Assembly (NCBI GenBank): GCA_017617395.1
Contig: JAFZWG010000068.1
Location: 1 to 42,848 of the forward strand
Source: Lachnospiraceae bacterium
Lineage (GTDB): Bacteria; Bacillota; Clostridia; Lachnospirales; Lachnospiraceae
DNA: 42,848 bases
Direction of reading: 5' to 3'
The position numbers were made by a program, and so were the translations under genes. The notes below the pieces were generated by a model. It saw only the letters and a program-made list of their open reading frames with translations, searched no databases and was not told where the DNA came from. Of the stretch, positions 1 to 8,356 are shown piece by piece (position 1 is the stretch's first letter; each line of letters starts with the position of its first letter).

Positions 1-89
1 CCAACGGTCTGAGGCAGGCGTGGGAAGGCGTTATTCCCTGCTTTGAGACGGACGGCGAGAGCATGGACGTGTATATCGCCTGCGAATGA
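1..89 (+). CDS. C-terminal end of a truncated gene
   Basis: An open frame enters from the left edge (codons in frame from position 3) and stops at TGA 87-89. Only about 28 residues are visible, containing AWEGVIPCF and ending MDVYIACE. This is loosely like the end of GyrI-like effector-binding domains, but the piece is too short for a safe call. A strong terminator follows directly, which supports a real gene end here. Confidence 0.45.
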   Translation, partial: NGLRQAWEGVIPCFETDGESMDVYIACE

Positions 90-104
90 ACCGGTTTTTA
101 CAGT

Positions 105-128
105 AAGGAGAGCTTCGGCTCTCCTTTT
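105..128 (+). terminator. Rho-independent terminator with UUCG loop
   Basis: A perfect 9-bp stem (105-113 with 118-126) closes on a TTCG tetraloop and runs into a short T tract. It ends the partial upstream gene. Confidence 0.85.
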
Positions 129-132
129 GTTA

Positions 133-161
133 TAGACGGTTATCCGGGGATATGGTAGAAT
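133..161 (+). promoter_or_regulatory. Probable sigma-A promoter for the HAD gene
   Basis: TAGACG (133-138) and TAGAAT (156-161) are separated by 17 bp. The site lies directly after the upstream terminator and about 58 bp before the HAD start codon. The -35 matches consensus at four of six positions. Confidence 0.5.
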
Positions 162-218
162 AGAGCGAAAGAACGCTATCATTTTACGGATTGCCGTGAT
201 GATTCAGGGGGAGATTGA

Positions 219-848
219 ATGGAGAAAAAAACGATTCTGTTTGACATGTACGGAGTGATTCTGAAAGAAAGCAAAGGCTTTTTCATCCCTTACACATATA
301 TGAATTTTGACCAGGCGGAATATGACCGTCTGACAAGGCTTTTCAAAGAGGAGCAGCTGTTCACCAAGGCGTCGAACGGTGACATAACATCGGATGAGTT
401 TCTGACGCGGCTTGGTTATGCCGACCCGCATTTTCATATGGTGAACTACATCGAAAACTATCTGACATTGGACGAGGGATTCATTCCATTTGCCGAGAAA
501 TACGCTTCCGTTTATGACTTTGTTTTGTTGTCGAATGATGTGTCCGAATGGAGCGCGTATATCACGGAACACTACGGATTGGACAAGTATTTTACGCACA
601 AGATTGTCAGTGGGGATGTAAAATGCCGCAAGCCGGACCGAAGGATCTATGAGATTGCTCTGTCAGAAACCGGAAAGAGACCGGAGGAGTGCTTCTTCAT
701 TGATAACAGCGTGAAGAACCTTATTGTAGCCGAGGAGCTTGGAATCAACCCGATTTTGTTCAATCGGGATCAGGAAGAGTACGGCGGTTTGATTGTGAAT
801 GATTTCTCGGAACTTGCCGGTTTGGTAAGGAGGGAGCATATAAAATGA
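219..848 (+). CDS. HAD-superfamily hydrolase, subfamily IA
   Basis: A cytoplasmic HAD hydrolase of 209 residues. Motif I is FDMYGV with nucleophile Asp9 and Tyr11 in the place where phosphatases carry the second Asp. This D-x-Y-G form is known from haloacid dehalogenases. Motif II is LLSND, motif III the Lys in VKCRKPDRR, and motif IV is FIDNS near residue 165. Start ATG 219 has a GGGGGAG site eight bases upstream. The substrate cannot be read from sequence; it could be a small phosphate ester or a halo-acid. The MATE exporter gene follows after 40 bp and may share the transcript. Confidence 0.85.
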   Translation: MEKKTILFDMYGVILKESKGFFIPYTYMNFDQAEYDRLTRLFKEEQLFTKASNGDITSDEFLTRLGYADPHFHMVNYIENYLTLDEGFIPFAEKYASVYDFVLLSNDVSEWSAYITEHYGLDKYFTHKIVSGDVKCRKPDRRIYEIALSETGKRPEECFFIDNSVKNLIVAEELGINPILFNRDQEEYGGLIVNDFSELAGLVRREHIK

Positions 849-888
849 ATACCATCTGGTCCGAAAATGTGTAGGGGGAAAATGCCAA

Positions 889-2244
889 ATGGAGCAAGAT
901 GAAAAAAAGCTCTTGTTCGACAAACTGAAAACGCTTGCAATACCGCTTGCGCTTCAAGCTCTTCTGAATGCATTGGTCGGTGCGTCCGACGCGCTCATGC
1001 TCGGAAGACTGAACCAGGATTCGATTTCGGCGGTTGCGCTGGCAAACCAGCTGGTCTTCGTGATGACTTTGTTTACCGGATCGATCAAGAGTGCCGCGGG
1101 TATTCTGGTCGCGCAGTACTGGGGAAAGAAGGACTATAAGAACGCCGGGCGCTTTCTGGCGATGGCGATACGGTCCTCTGTTATGATCAGCCTCGTGTTC
1201 TTCGTTGCTGCGGTTGCATTTCCGGAGCAGGTGATGCGGATCTACACCACGGACAGCAACCTGATCGCCATCGGCGCGGGCTATCTGCGCATCGTCGGCT
1301 TTTCGTATCTCTTTATGGCGGTGGCGCAGTGCTTTTTGATGAACATGAAGATCGCGGGAGACGCGAAATTCAGCGTCATGATATCGGCCGCGGTGGTGGT
1401 TGTAGACATGGTCGCGGACTATTTCCTGATCTACGGAAAATGCGGCATCCCTGCGCTCGGAGCCAACGGTTCTGCCTATTCTACAGTTGTAGTAGAGGCT
1501 ATGTCTTTAGTGATTGTCCTGATATGGGCGAGGAAAAAGGAGACCGTCCGGCTGCCGCTTAAAAACTTCGTTTATTTTTCGGCGGATTTCGAGAAGGACT
1601 TCTGGAAGGTGTTCGCCCCGATTCTGGCCAGCGGCCTTTCCTGGGGCATAAGCATTACGGTTCACAATGCGGTAATGGGACGCTTGGGATCGGATGCGAC
1701 AGCCGCCGCGTCCGTTACGAGTGTCACGCAGCAGCTGATCGCTTTCATCACCTGGGGAATCGCAGGCGGTTCGGGGATTATGATCGGGGAACTGCTCGGA
1801 GCGGGAGAACTGGACCGGGCGAAGCGGTATGGCGACCTGTTCTTTAAGATTGCGTTTGTGAACGGTCTTTGCAACATGCTGCTGATCACACTGGTCGGCC
1901 CGCCGATCTATTTCTTCTACAAGCTGAGCGCTACGGCGAAGACGTACCTTCTGGGGATGCTTGCATTCAGTTGCCTGTACATGTTCGCATTTTCCTTCAA
2001 CACAATCTTCACGTGCGGCGTATTTCCTGCCGGAGGAGATGCAAAGTATGATGCGGTAAGCGTATTCTTTGCGACATGGTGCTTCGCGATCCCGGCATCT
2101 CTCATCGCCTGCTTTGTGTTGAAATGGCCGGTGCTTGTCGTTTACGTGATCATGTGCCTTGATGAGGTCGTCAAGGTACCGTTCCTGAAATGGCACTACA
2201 ACAAATATATCTGGGTGAAAAATCTTACTCGAGAAGTAGACTGA
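889..2244 (+). CDS. MATE family efflux transporter
   Basis: A polytopic membrane protein of 451 residues, the usual size for the MATE/DinF family, with about twelve hydrophobic segments. Early motifs such as LLNALVGASDALMLGRL and GSIKSAAGILVAQYWG are typical of MATE exporters, which expel drugs or metabolites using an Na+ or H+ gradient. Start ATG 889 is preceded by AGGGGGAA. A second MATE gene lies at 25710-27140 on the other strand and is clearly a different lineage. The substrate is unknown. A GNAT gene follows 30 bp downstream. Confidence 0.93.
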   Translation: MEQDEKKLLFDKLKTLAIPLALQALLNALVGASDALMLGRLNQDSISAVALANQLVFVMTLFTGSIKSAAGILVAQYWGKKDYKNAGRFLAMAIRSSVMISLVFFVAAVAFPEQVMRIYTTDSNLIAIGAGYLRIVGFSYLFMAVAQCFLMNMKIAGDAKFSVMISAAVVVVDMVADYFLIYGKCGIPALGANGSAYSTVVVEAMSLVIVLIWARKKETVRLPLKNFVYFSADFEKDFWKVFAPILASGLSWGISITVHNAVMGRLGSDATAAASVTSVTQQLIAFITWGIAGGSGIMIGELLGAGELDRAKRYGDLFFKIAFVNGLCNMLLITLVGPPIYFFYKLSATAKTYLLGMLAFSCLYMFAFSFNTIFTCGVFPAGGDAKYDAVSVFFATWCFAIPASLIACFVLKWPVLVVYVIMCLDEVVKVPFLKWHYNKYIWVKNLTREVD

Positions 2245-2274
2245 AAGGCTGATCTCGGGAAGGAGGCAGAAACA

Positions 2275-2694
2275 ATGCAGATCATAAAAGGCAATCTGGA
2301 TGAGGACAATCTGTGCGAATTGATCGATCGGGAGTTCACCAGATACGCCGGGAAGTTCGACATACATGTGGGTTACAACGATTTCTGCTTTATCGCGAAG
2401 GACGATGACAAGCTGATGGGGATCATTGTCGGCCACTCGTATTACAAAGAGGTCCATATCACAGACCTTATTGTGATGGAAGAATATCGCAGCAAGGGTG
2501 TCGGGTCGGCATTGATCCGAAAGGTGGAGCAGGAGTTCCGCGGCAAGGGCTTTGAGAACATCAATCTGACGACATATGCGTTTCAAGCACCTGAATTTTA
2601 CAAGAAAATGGGCTTCGAAATAGAGCACGTGCGAAAGAGCGTCGACGAAAAGCTGACGAAGTATTTTCTGATTAAGCATATCGGAAACGGTTGA
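2275..2694 (+). CDS. GNAT family N-acetyltransferase (1)
   Basis: A compact single-domain GNAT of 139 residues. Motif A is visible as VMEEYRSKGVGSALI, where the R/Q-x-x-G-x-G loop binds the acetyl-CoA pyrophosphate. Motif B is FYKKMGFE near the C-terminus. It should transfer an acetyl group to an amine, but the acceptor is unknown. Start ATG 2275 has AGGAGG at good spacing. It lies 30 bp after the MATE gene and probably shares its transcript, a common arrangement in resistance-type cassettes. Confidence 0.9.
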   Translation: MQIIKGNLDEDNLCELIDREFTRYAGKFDIHVGYNDFCFIAKDDDKLMGIIVGHSYYKEVHITDLIVMEEYRSKGVGSALIRKVEQEFRGKGFENINLTTYAFQAPEFYKKMGFEIEHVRKSVDEKLTKYFLIKHIGNG

Positions 2695-2731
2695 GAGGAC
2701 AGAACTGCAGTAGCTTGTGGAGGAGATGTAC

Positions 2732-3268
2732 ATGCCGAAAATAATTGCTGTCATATTGGAATTGACTGTCTGTATTTGCGCTTTGTGGGGGATCATTTTC
2801 CTGACGACCTTTCTGCATGAACTCGGTCATGCCATCGGATATATGATCTCAACAGGAGGCAGACGCTGGCACATACGGGTAGGATCAGGACCGAGACTGT
2901 TGAAAACAAAGATGCTGACAGTGAAACTGTTTATCTTTGACGGCTGCTTTGAGCCTGCTGAAGATAAAGTGGATACCAGGGCAAAGCTCGTTGCGACACT
3001 CGCAGGAGGTCCTGTAGTATCGCTGGTTTTGGTCATTGCGCTGTTGTTTTTGAAGTTCGGAGGGGTCTCCGTTAACTCCGCAGTTTTCGCTGAGAGCGCG
3101 ATCAAATCCTTTGTGAGCTTCGCTTTGTTTTGCAATGTGTTTATCCTGATTCAGTCCGTCATTCCGGCTCACTATTTCTACGGAGAGATCAAAGGAATGG
3201 AGACCGACGGCCGGAAGATCATCAACGCAATTACGGCGAAGAATAAGAACGGAGATCCGGAACAATGA
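2732..3268 (+). CDS. M50-like (site-2-protease type) membrane metallopeptidase
   Basis: A membrane protein of 178 residues. An H29-E-L-G-H33 zinc motif sits inside the first transmembrane segment, as in M50 intramembrane proteases. A GGPVVSL turn lies near residue 90, and a distal METDGRK motif near the C-terminus may replace the usual third zinc ligand region. I chose ATG 2732 because the TGGAGGAG ribosome site at 2718-2725 would overlap the earlier GTG at 2717. Three or four hydrophobic segments are present. Its substrate is unknown, and no anti-sigma partner sits next to it. Confidence 0.75.
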   Translation: MPKIIAVILELTVCICALWGIIFLTTFLHELGHAIGYMISTGGRRWHIRVGSGPRLLKTKMLTVKLFIFDGCFEPAEDKVDTRAKLVATLAGGPVVSLVLVIALLFLKFGGVSVNSAVFAESAIKSFVSFALFCNVFILIQSVIPAHYFYGEIKGMETDGRKIINAITAKNKNGDPEQ

Positions 3269-3306
3269 TATGTTGCCGACATTGCAAGTAACAGGAGGCA
3301 TTACTC

Positions 3307-4173
3307 ATGGAGAAAACGATATTCCCTCCGGGGAAACTCGATAACATTGAGTTTGTCGTGATATTCGCGAAATACCGGGACAAATGGGTATATAGCTGGC
3401 ACAAGCGCAGACAGAGTTTTGAGCATCCCGGCGGACACGTCGAGGCCGGAGAGACGGCGCTGCAGGCAGCCAAGAGAGAGCTTTTCGAGGAATCCGGAAT
3501 TACGGATTGCGAGATGATCCCGCTCTGGGATTATGAGCAGCCCTGGGATGACGGGATCCGAAAGAACAACGGGAGAGTTTATGCGGCGATCGCGCACTCG
3601 CTGGGAGAGCTTCCGGAGAGTGAGATGGGGAGGATCGAGCTGTTCGACACGGTTCCTGACAACTACACTTATGACAGGGAGGAAGCCCTCAGAGACTTGG
3701 TGCGGGCACAGGCAATCCTGGATGCAAGGATGACAGTTAAGCATTTCGGCGGAGAGGAGAAGGTTATGACATATGCAGTGAGGTATTACACCAAAACGGG
3801 AAACACGAAGAGACTTGCTGAGGCAATTGCCAAGGAGCTGGGCGTAGAGGCGCTTCCTATCAGTGAACCGGTCAATGAGGCAGTAGACTATCTGTTTCTC
3901 GGGAATTCATACTATGCCTTCACGATCGATCCGGAGGTGAAGACGTTTGTGGCGTCTCTTGACAAGAGCAAGGTTGGAAAGATTGTTAATTTCGGCTCTG
4001 CAGCGATGCTCAACTCGACGTACAAGAAGGTTAAGAAAGTAGCTGACAAGGTCGGGATTGCCATGGATGAGAAAGAGTTCCACTGCAGGGGCGAATTCAA
4101 GGGCATCCATAAGGGCAGACCGAATGAGGAGGATATCGCTGCGGCGGTTGAATTTGCGAAGCAGTACAAGTAA
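3307..4173 (+). CDS. Nudix hydrolase fused to flavodoxin
   Basis: A 288-residue two-domain protein. The N-terminal half (about 1-150) has a complete Nudix box, starting at GHVEAGE and ending REL-x-EE-x-GI, so it should hydrolyse a nucleoside diphosphate linked to another group. The C-terminal half (about 154-288) starts MTYAVRYYTKTGNTKRLAE, whose TGNT loop binds FMN phosphate in short flavodoxins. The two halves are continuous in frame. An in-frame ATG at 3766 has its own strong AGGAG site (3755-3759), so the flavodoxin could also be made separately. It looks like two genes joined by loss of a stop codon. Confidence 0.85.
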   Translation: MEKTIFPPGKLDNIEFVVIFAKYRDKWVYSWHKRRQSFEHPGGHVEAGETALQAAKRELFEESGITDCEMIPLWDYEQPWDDGIRKNNGRVYAAIAHSLGELPESEMGRIELFDTVPDNYTYDREEALRDLVRAQAILDARMTVKHFGGEEKVMTYAVRYYTKTGNTKRLAEAIAKELGVEALPISEPVNEAVDYLFLGNSYYAFTIDPEVKTFVASLDKSKVGKIVNFGSAAMLNSTYKKVKKVADKVGIAMDEKEFHCRGEFKGIHKGRPNEEDIAAAVEFAKQYK

Positions 4174-4238
4174 AGGCTTTAGCGGCATAGACGAAGAGGC
4201 TTTTGGTAATCGATCTGCAGAAAGCTGGTGAGGTGCAA

Positions 4239-4655
4239 ATGGAATTCAAAAGCGGCAGCGGGTGGAGATGTTGTTACGATCCCGAAACGGGTCTTTATAC
4301 TGCAGAGATCGGCGGCGGAACCAACCATCATCTGTATGAGATCACAAAGGAAATCTATGAGCTGGTTGATGATTCGGATGATGAAGGGTCGAAGAAACGC
4401 ATCTTTACCGGACGGCATTTGTACATGACAGTCAATGATCGCTGCGGTCCGCCGTATACGGTCGTGCTTGACTCGGATTACAAGAAATATTGCCCTTGGA
4501 CTACAACTGTAGTATCAGGAGAAATATGGGATGACGACATAACCGATGCGGCTGTGGAAATGTTTGCTTCGGAGGCCAATAACAGAGAGCAGCGCCGTGC
4601 AAAGAGAGCCGAACGGGAGAAGAAAGCGGAACGGGAGAAGAAAGCGGACACATGA
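4239..4655 (+). CDS. Unknown protein, first of a tandem paralogous pair
   Basis: A soluble protein of 138 residues if ATG 4239 is the start; a TTG at 4203 would add 12 residues but has no clear ribosome site. The N-terminal part has a YDPETGLYTAEI motif followed by YEITKEIYEL, both shared with the next gene. The C-terminus is a charged Lys/Arg/Glu helix with a repeated EREKKA unit. No family is recognised. Its stop overlaps the ATG of the next gene (ATGA), so the two are translationally coupled. A stress or immunity-like role is possible, but nothing in the sequence shows it. Confidence 0.75.
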   Translation: MEFKSGSGWRCCYDPETGLYTAEIGGGTNHHLYEITKEIYELVDDSDDEGSKKRIFTGRHLYMTVNDRCGPPYTVVLDSDYKKYCPWTTTVVSGEIWDDDITDAAVEMFASEANNREQRRAKRAEREKKAEREKKADT

Positions 4656-4969
4656 AGACGATGAAAAACGGGAACAACTGGACCGCGTATTACGATCCTG
4701 ATACCGGGCGGTATTTTGCGCAGATCATGTATACGAGCCGGGAGGGTCGCGAGCAGTACAACTATGAGATCACGCAGGACATCTACAACCGGCTGGGTTC
4801 ATTTGGCGATGATAACGACAACGAAAGCCTGATCAGGACAGCAAAGATGACCTATTCGTTTGAAAACACGATGTACGGCACGCTCGGCCCGGAGAGAACG
4901 CTCTGGGATGAGGAGGCCAACGAATCGATGAAGAAGGCGGTTCGAAAGCGGGGTAAAGGAAAGAAGTAG
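4652..4969 (+). CDS. Unknown protein, second of a tandem paralogous pair
   Basis: A 105-residue basic-ended protein with YYDPDTGRYFAQI and YEITQDIYNRL, aligning with YDPETGLYTAEI and YEITKEIYEL of the gene before it. The spacing between the two motifs is nearly equal, so the pair arose by duplication. It starts at ATG 4652, overlapping the upstream stop by four bases. The C-terminus is Lys/Arg-rich (KKAVRKRGKGKK). The family is not recognised and no function is assigned. Confidence 0.75.
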   Translation: MKTMKNGNNWTAYYDPDTGRYFAQIMYTSREGREQYNYEITQDIYNRLGSFGDDNDNESLIRTAKMTYSFENTMYGTLGPERTLWDEEANESMKKAVRKRGKGKK

Positions 4970-5005
4970 AGTGGCTAGGCAGCGCGGCTGCAAGGAGGGA
5001 GAATT

Positions 5006-6112
5006 ATGAAGAAGGATTTGATTATTCTGGCAGTGCTGTTGCTGCTGGGCGGAGCAGCAAAGTTAGGCTATGAGATTTACATGAATACACGGGAGTATAC
5101 GATTGATGACATCAACGGGGTATGGACGTGTAAACACAATGACGGAAAACACTATGTCATGTATATCCACGACGGCCGTATGGATTTTATGAGGTATGAG
5201 AAAGAAGATGAAAGTGTTTCCGGTTTTGACTATTATCGTGCCATGACCATGCAGGAACTTCCGGACGGCACGTTTAACACATTTTCCTGGCGGGGGATCC
5301 CTGACCTGGAACGTTCCGAATCGCAAGGCTCCGAAGCTTCAATCTCTGATTTGTATGAGTTTGAATTCAGAAGGAACAGGATCTATCATCGATTAGTGAT
5401 CGCAGGGGAAAATGAATTTGTTCGTGCGACGGAAGAGGAATATTCTCATATCGTGAAGATGTCGAAGGAACTTGATCGGAGATATCAGCTTTCCCGGTCG
5501 GGGAAGCCCCTGGAAGTCGGAGAGGCGCATTGCTATACCCGCGTAGGAGCGACGGCAGATACATACGATTCTTTCCTTTGCGTTCAGATCACAAATCCCA
5601 ATTCATATCGTATCGACGTTGCGCATGTGAAACTGCGCTGGGATGGGTATTCCGAAGGAGTAACGGCGGCGGTGAGGTCTATTCCCGCGAATTCAACCGG
5701 AGTGTATGTTGTCGATATAACGTGCAGAGAACTGTTTGGCCTGGGAAAGACAATCGATCCCACGGAGTGCTCGGTGGAGTATAATGGCTATGCCGCATCA
5801 GCGGATACGAACGATAATCCGATTGTGGAAGTCACGGATTCCCGTGTGATCAAAGATGAATCCACGGGCAAGGTGAAAGCAGTCGAAGTGGATGCCAAGC
5901 CGGCGGACCTCGCGGACAACAAAGATTCCTACTATGATCTTTACGCTCTGTTTTACCTGCAGGGCAAGATTGTCGGTGTAGCTACGGGATACGGGAGTGT
6001 TGAGGACATTGACCAGCCGGACATCATGCAATATGTGTCTGAAATCAAAGAATATGACCGCTGCGAAGTCATTGTCGTGAACCGATACAGTTTACCAATC
6101 TATTCGCGTTGA
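5006..6112 (+). CDS. Membrane-anchored protein of unknown function
   Basis: A 368-residue protein with an N-terminal hydrophobic segment (about residues 4-26) and no lipobox cysteine, so it is probably an anchored extracytoplasmic protein. After it come a lipocalin-like stretch (DDINGVWTCKHNDGKHYVMY) and, from about residue 170, a region with alternating beta strands (VQITNPNSYRIDV, VEVDAKP) like immunoglobulin-type folds of surface lipoproteins. ATG 5006 follows AAGGAGGGAG. No known family is recognised. It lies 36 bp after the paralogous pair and may be co-transcribed. Confidence 0.7.
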   Translation: MKKDLIILAVLLLLGGAAKLGYEIYMNTREYTIDDINGVWTCKHNDGKHYVMYIHDGRMDFMRYEKEDESVSGFDYYRAMTMQELPDGTFNTFSWRGIPDLERSESQGSEASISDLYEFEFRRNRIYHRLVIAGENEFVRATEEEYSHIVKMSKELDRRYQLSRSGKPLEVGEAHCYTRVGATADTYDSFLCVQITNPNSYRIDVAHVKLRWDGYSEGVTAAVRSIPANSTGVYVVDITCRELFGLGKTIDPTECSVEYNGYAASADTNDNPIVEVTDSRVIKDESTGKVKAVEVDAKPADLADNKDSYYDLYALFYLQGKIVGVATGYGSVEDIDQPDIMQYVSEIKEYDRCEVIVVNRYSLPIYSR

Positions 6113-6114
6113 GA

Positions 6115-6228
6115 ATGAAAGAAAGCAACGGGAACAAGAAACGTTGTGAGAAACAGACAGGAGAACTGATCGGTGACACCGGAATCAACGAGGTGGAAGG
6201 AATGCTGGTGTATGTGCGCAAGGTCTAA
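6115..6228 (+). other. Short ORF of 37 codons, possible gene remnant
   Basis: An ATG-started frame begins directly after the preceding stop and ends at TAA 6226-6228. Its C-terminal part reads TGELIGDTGINEVEGMLVY, which looks like the end of a folded domain rather than random sequence. There is no good ribosome site. It may be the 3' relic of a lost gene; the family is not identified. Confidence 0.3.
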
Positions 6229-6277
6229 GAAAGGCATCAGAGGCAAATGAGCATCACGCGCAAGGGAGGAAAGAGAT

Positions 6278-6850
6278 ATGAAATCAAATTTTGGAGCCGA
6301 ATTTCTTCTGGGAATGGTGGAGATGCAGAAGAAGGCTGATGAAGCGCCATGGGCATTGAAAACGCACGACCTTCCCAAAGGAAAATGGAGAAGAGTGATC
6401 GATCCGGAAGAGGGAGCAGAAGCTTTCTTCGTCATTATCACCGATCATTACATTATCGGGGTTAAGACAGGACGTGTGATCTTCCTGAATCGGGCAAGCG
6501 GTAAGAAGCTCGATCCGATAAAAGGGTTTCATTACCTTGTCTCCGGGGATGTGAAGGCAGATGAATCCGAGATGGTTGTTTTGGAGCATGGAACGCATTT
6601 TCATGTTATTTCGCTTGATACCTTCGAGGTCAAAAAGAAAGTCACCTTGCCGAGGACTTTCATGGCATCGGACGTGTATTGTACGTATTCTGATGATGAC
6701 ACAAAACTCATAATACCGATCTCAAAATATGACTATGACCGAAGAGAGTACATATACTACCGGTGTGAGTATGAAACAATAGACTATACTCTCGTCAGTA
6801 AAACCGAAATAACAAGGGAAGAAGTAGATTGGTGGACAGACAGTAAGTGA
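6278..6850 (+). CDS. Unknown soluble protein with beta-propeller-like repeats
   Basis: A 190-residue protein without signal peptide or membrane segment. The central part alternates short strands and turns: FVIITDHYIIGVKTGRVIFL, then VSGDVKADESEMVVLEHG, then a stretch with HFHVISLDTFEVKKK. The pattern recalls WD40/PQQ blades, but too few blades are present for a closed propeller. The start ATG 6278 has AGGGAGGAAA. I do not recognise the family and assign no function. Confidence 0.7.
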   Translation: MKSNFGAEFLLGMVEMQKKADEAPWALKTHDLPKGKWRRVIDPEEGAEAFFVIITDHYIIGVKTGRVIFLNRASGKKLDPIKGFHYLVSGDVKADESEMVVLEHGTHFHVISLDTFEVKKKVTLPRTFMASDVYCTYSDDDTKLIIPISKYDYDRREYIYYRCEYETIDYTLVSKTEITREEVDWWTDSK

Positions 6851-6954
6851 TTCGTAAATATGCTTCAGAGTAAACGGGTATTCGGAAGAGAGCGTTGACG
6901 ATGATTTTGTCTATAGAAGTGAACTTTGTTTTTACGGGAGGTAGAGGACGGAAA

Positions 6955-7485
6955 ATGCAGCGACGCATGAAGCATGTAATCACAACAGAACGATTGGTGC
7001 TCAGGCCGGTTGAACCTGAGGACTTTGAAGCGATACACGAATACGCGAGCGATCCTTCCATCGATATGATGTTGTTTCTGCCGAAGACGGAGGAGGAGAC
7101 AAGGGAGTTTGTTGCATTTGCCGCGGCAGAGTGGGAAAAGAGCGAGCCGGAAGTCAGAGAATACGTCGTCCTGCGGGACGGAGAGATTATCGGCGGTGTA
7201 ACGCTTGAGAAGTGCGAGGAGGACCGGAGTTTTGAACTCGGCTGGGTCATGAGGCAGGACGCGAGAGGCAAGGGCTATGCCTCCGAGGCGGCAAAAGCGC
7301 TTGCGGAGTATGCCTTTGATGTACTGAATGCCAAACAGATACTGGCGCACTGCGACAACAGAAACGCAGCCTCCGAGAGGGTGATGCAGAAGCTCGGAAT
7401 GGTGCTGGCGGATGCCACGGGGACGAGAACGTACCCCAAAACCGGCGTGGAGTCCGGGGAGTATATGTATGTTCTGCGAAAATGA
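6955..7485 (+). CDS. GNAT acetyltransferase of the RimJ/RimL type (2)
   Basis: A 176-residue protein beginning with TTERLVLRPVEPEDFEAI, the typical opening of RimJ/RimL-like acetyltransferases. It continues with LGWVMRQDARGKGYASEAAKAL (motif A, acetyl-CoA binding) and NAASERVMQKLGM (motif B). Such enzymes acetylate protein N-termini or small amines; the acceptor here is unknown. I chose ATG 6955 because GGGAGGTAGAGG lies just upstream; the frame is open back to TTG 6895. The last residues are YMYVLRK, as usual for the family. Confidence 0.9.
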   Translation: MQRRMKHVITTERLVLRPVEPEDFEAIHEYASDPSIDMMLFLPKTEEETREFVAFAAAEWEKSEPEVREYVVLRDGEIIGGVTLEKCEEDRSFELGWVMRQDARGKGYASEAAKALAEYAFDVLNAKQILAHCDNRNAASERVMQKLGMVLADATGTRTYPKTGVESGEYMYVLRK

Positions 7486-7554
7486 GGGCTCGCGGGGCTT
7501 GAATAGATGCATCGGGAGATGCAAAATGCAAAACAGATGAATTGAGGAGAAAGC

Positions 7555-8280
7555 ATGGAAAACCGGTTTTCCAGAACGGAATTGTTATTGGGAGAGGCCG
7601 CGATGAAGCGCCTGGCCGAGTGCCGCGTGGCGGTGTTCGGAATCGGCGGCGTCGGCGGATATGTGTGCGAGGCGCTGGCACGCAGCGGCGTCGGAGCGCT
7701 GGATCTGATCGACAACGACAAAGTCTGCCTGTCCAACATCAACCGGCAGATCATCGCGACCGGGAAAACGGTCGGAAGATACAAGACAGAGGTTATGAAG
7801 GAGCGTATTCTGGACATCAACCCGGACGCTTCGGTGAACATTTACAACTGCTTCTTCCTGCCGGAAAATGCAGCGGATTTTCCGTTTGAAATGTACGACT
7901 ATGTGGTCGATGCCATCGATACGGTGACGGCCAAGATCGAGTTGGTGATGCAGTGTCAGAAGGTTGGCGTTCCGATCATGAGCTCCATGGGCGCGGGCAA
8001 CAAGCTCGATCCCACGCTGTTTCGCGTTGCGGACATTTTCAAAACGAACATGGATCCGCTGGCGAAGGTGATGCGCCGCGAGCTGAAGAAGAGGGGCGTA
8101 AAGAAGCTGAAGGTTGTCTATTCGGAGGAGACTCCGATTGTCCCCTCGCAGAGTGAGGAAGTGCCTTCCGGCGCTCGCAGATCCACACCGGGCAGCACGG
8201 CGTTTGTGCCGTCCGTTGCGGGATTGATCATCGCGGGAGAAGTGATAAAGGATTTGACGAAAACATGGATATCAGAGTAA
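7555..8280 (+). CDS. tcdA: tRNA threonylcarbamoyladenosine dehydratase TcdA
   Basis: A 241-residue E1-like (ThiF/MoeB fold) enzyme that uses ATP to cyclise t6A at position 37 of tRNAs to ct6A. The nucleotide-binding loop is GIGGVG (29-34), followed by the acidic LIDNDKV strand with Asp53 and the NINRQ motif (61-65) that typifies E1-like adenylating enzymes. The C-terminal GSTAFVPSVAGLIIAGEV segment is characteristic of the TcdA/CsdL subgroup. Length and architecture match the family. The ribosome site GAGGAG precedes ATG 7555. It stands alone without csdA/csdE neighbours. Confidence 0.93.
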   Translation: MENRFSRTELLLGEAAMKRLAECRVAVFGIGGVGGYVCEALARSGVGALDLIDNDKVCLSNINRQIIATGKTVGRYKTEVMKERILDINPDASVNIYNCFFLPENAADFPFEMYDYVVDAIDTVTAKIELVMQCQKVGVPIMSSMGAGNKLDPTLFRVADIFKTNMDPLAKVMRRELKKRGVKKLKVVYSEETPIVPSQSEEVPSGARRSTPGSTAFVPSVAGLIIAGEVIKDLTKTWISE

Positions 8281-8356
8281 TCGAAGACGCAATGTCGTTG
8301 CGATAAGCTTATGTGCCCGGATGTGCTGCAGCCTGTAGATTTCGGAGGATGACTCT

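Noticed and set aside
1507-2796. A 429-codon minus-strand frame opposite the MATE and GNAT genes
   Set aside because: It spans two recognisable plus-strand genes and resembles no family.
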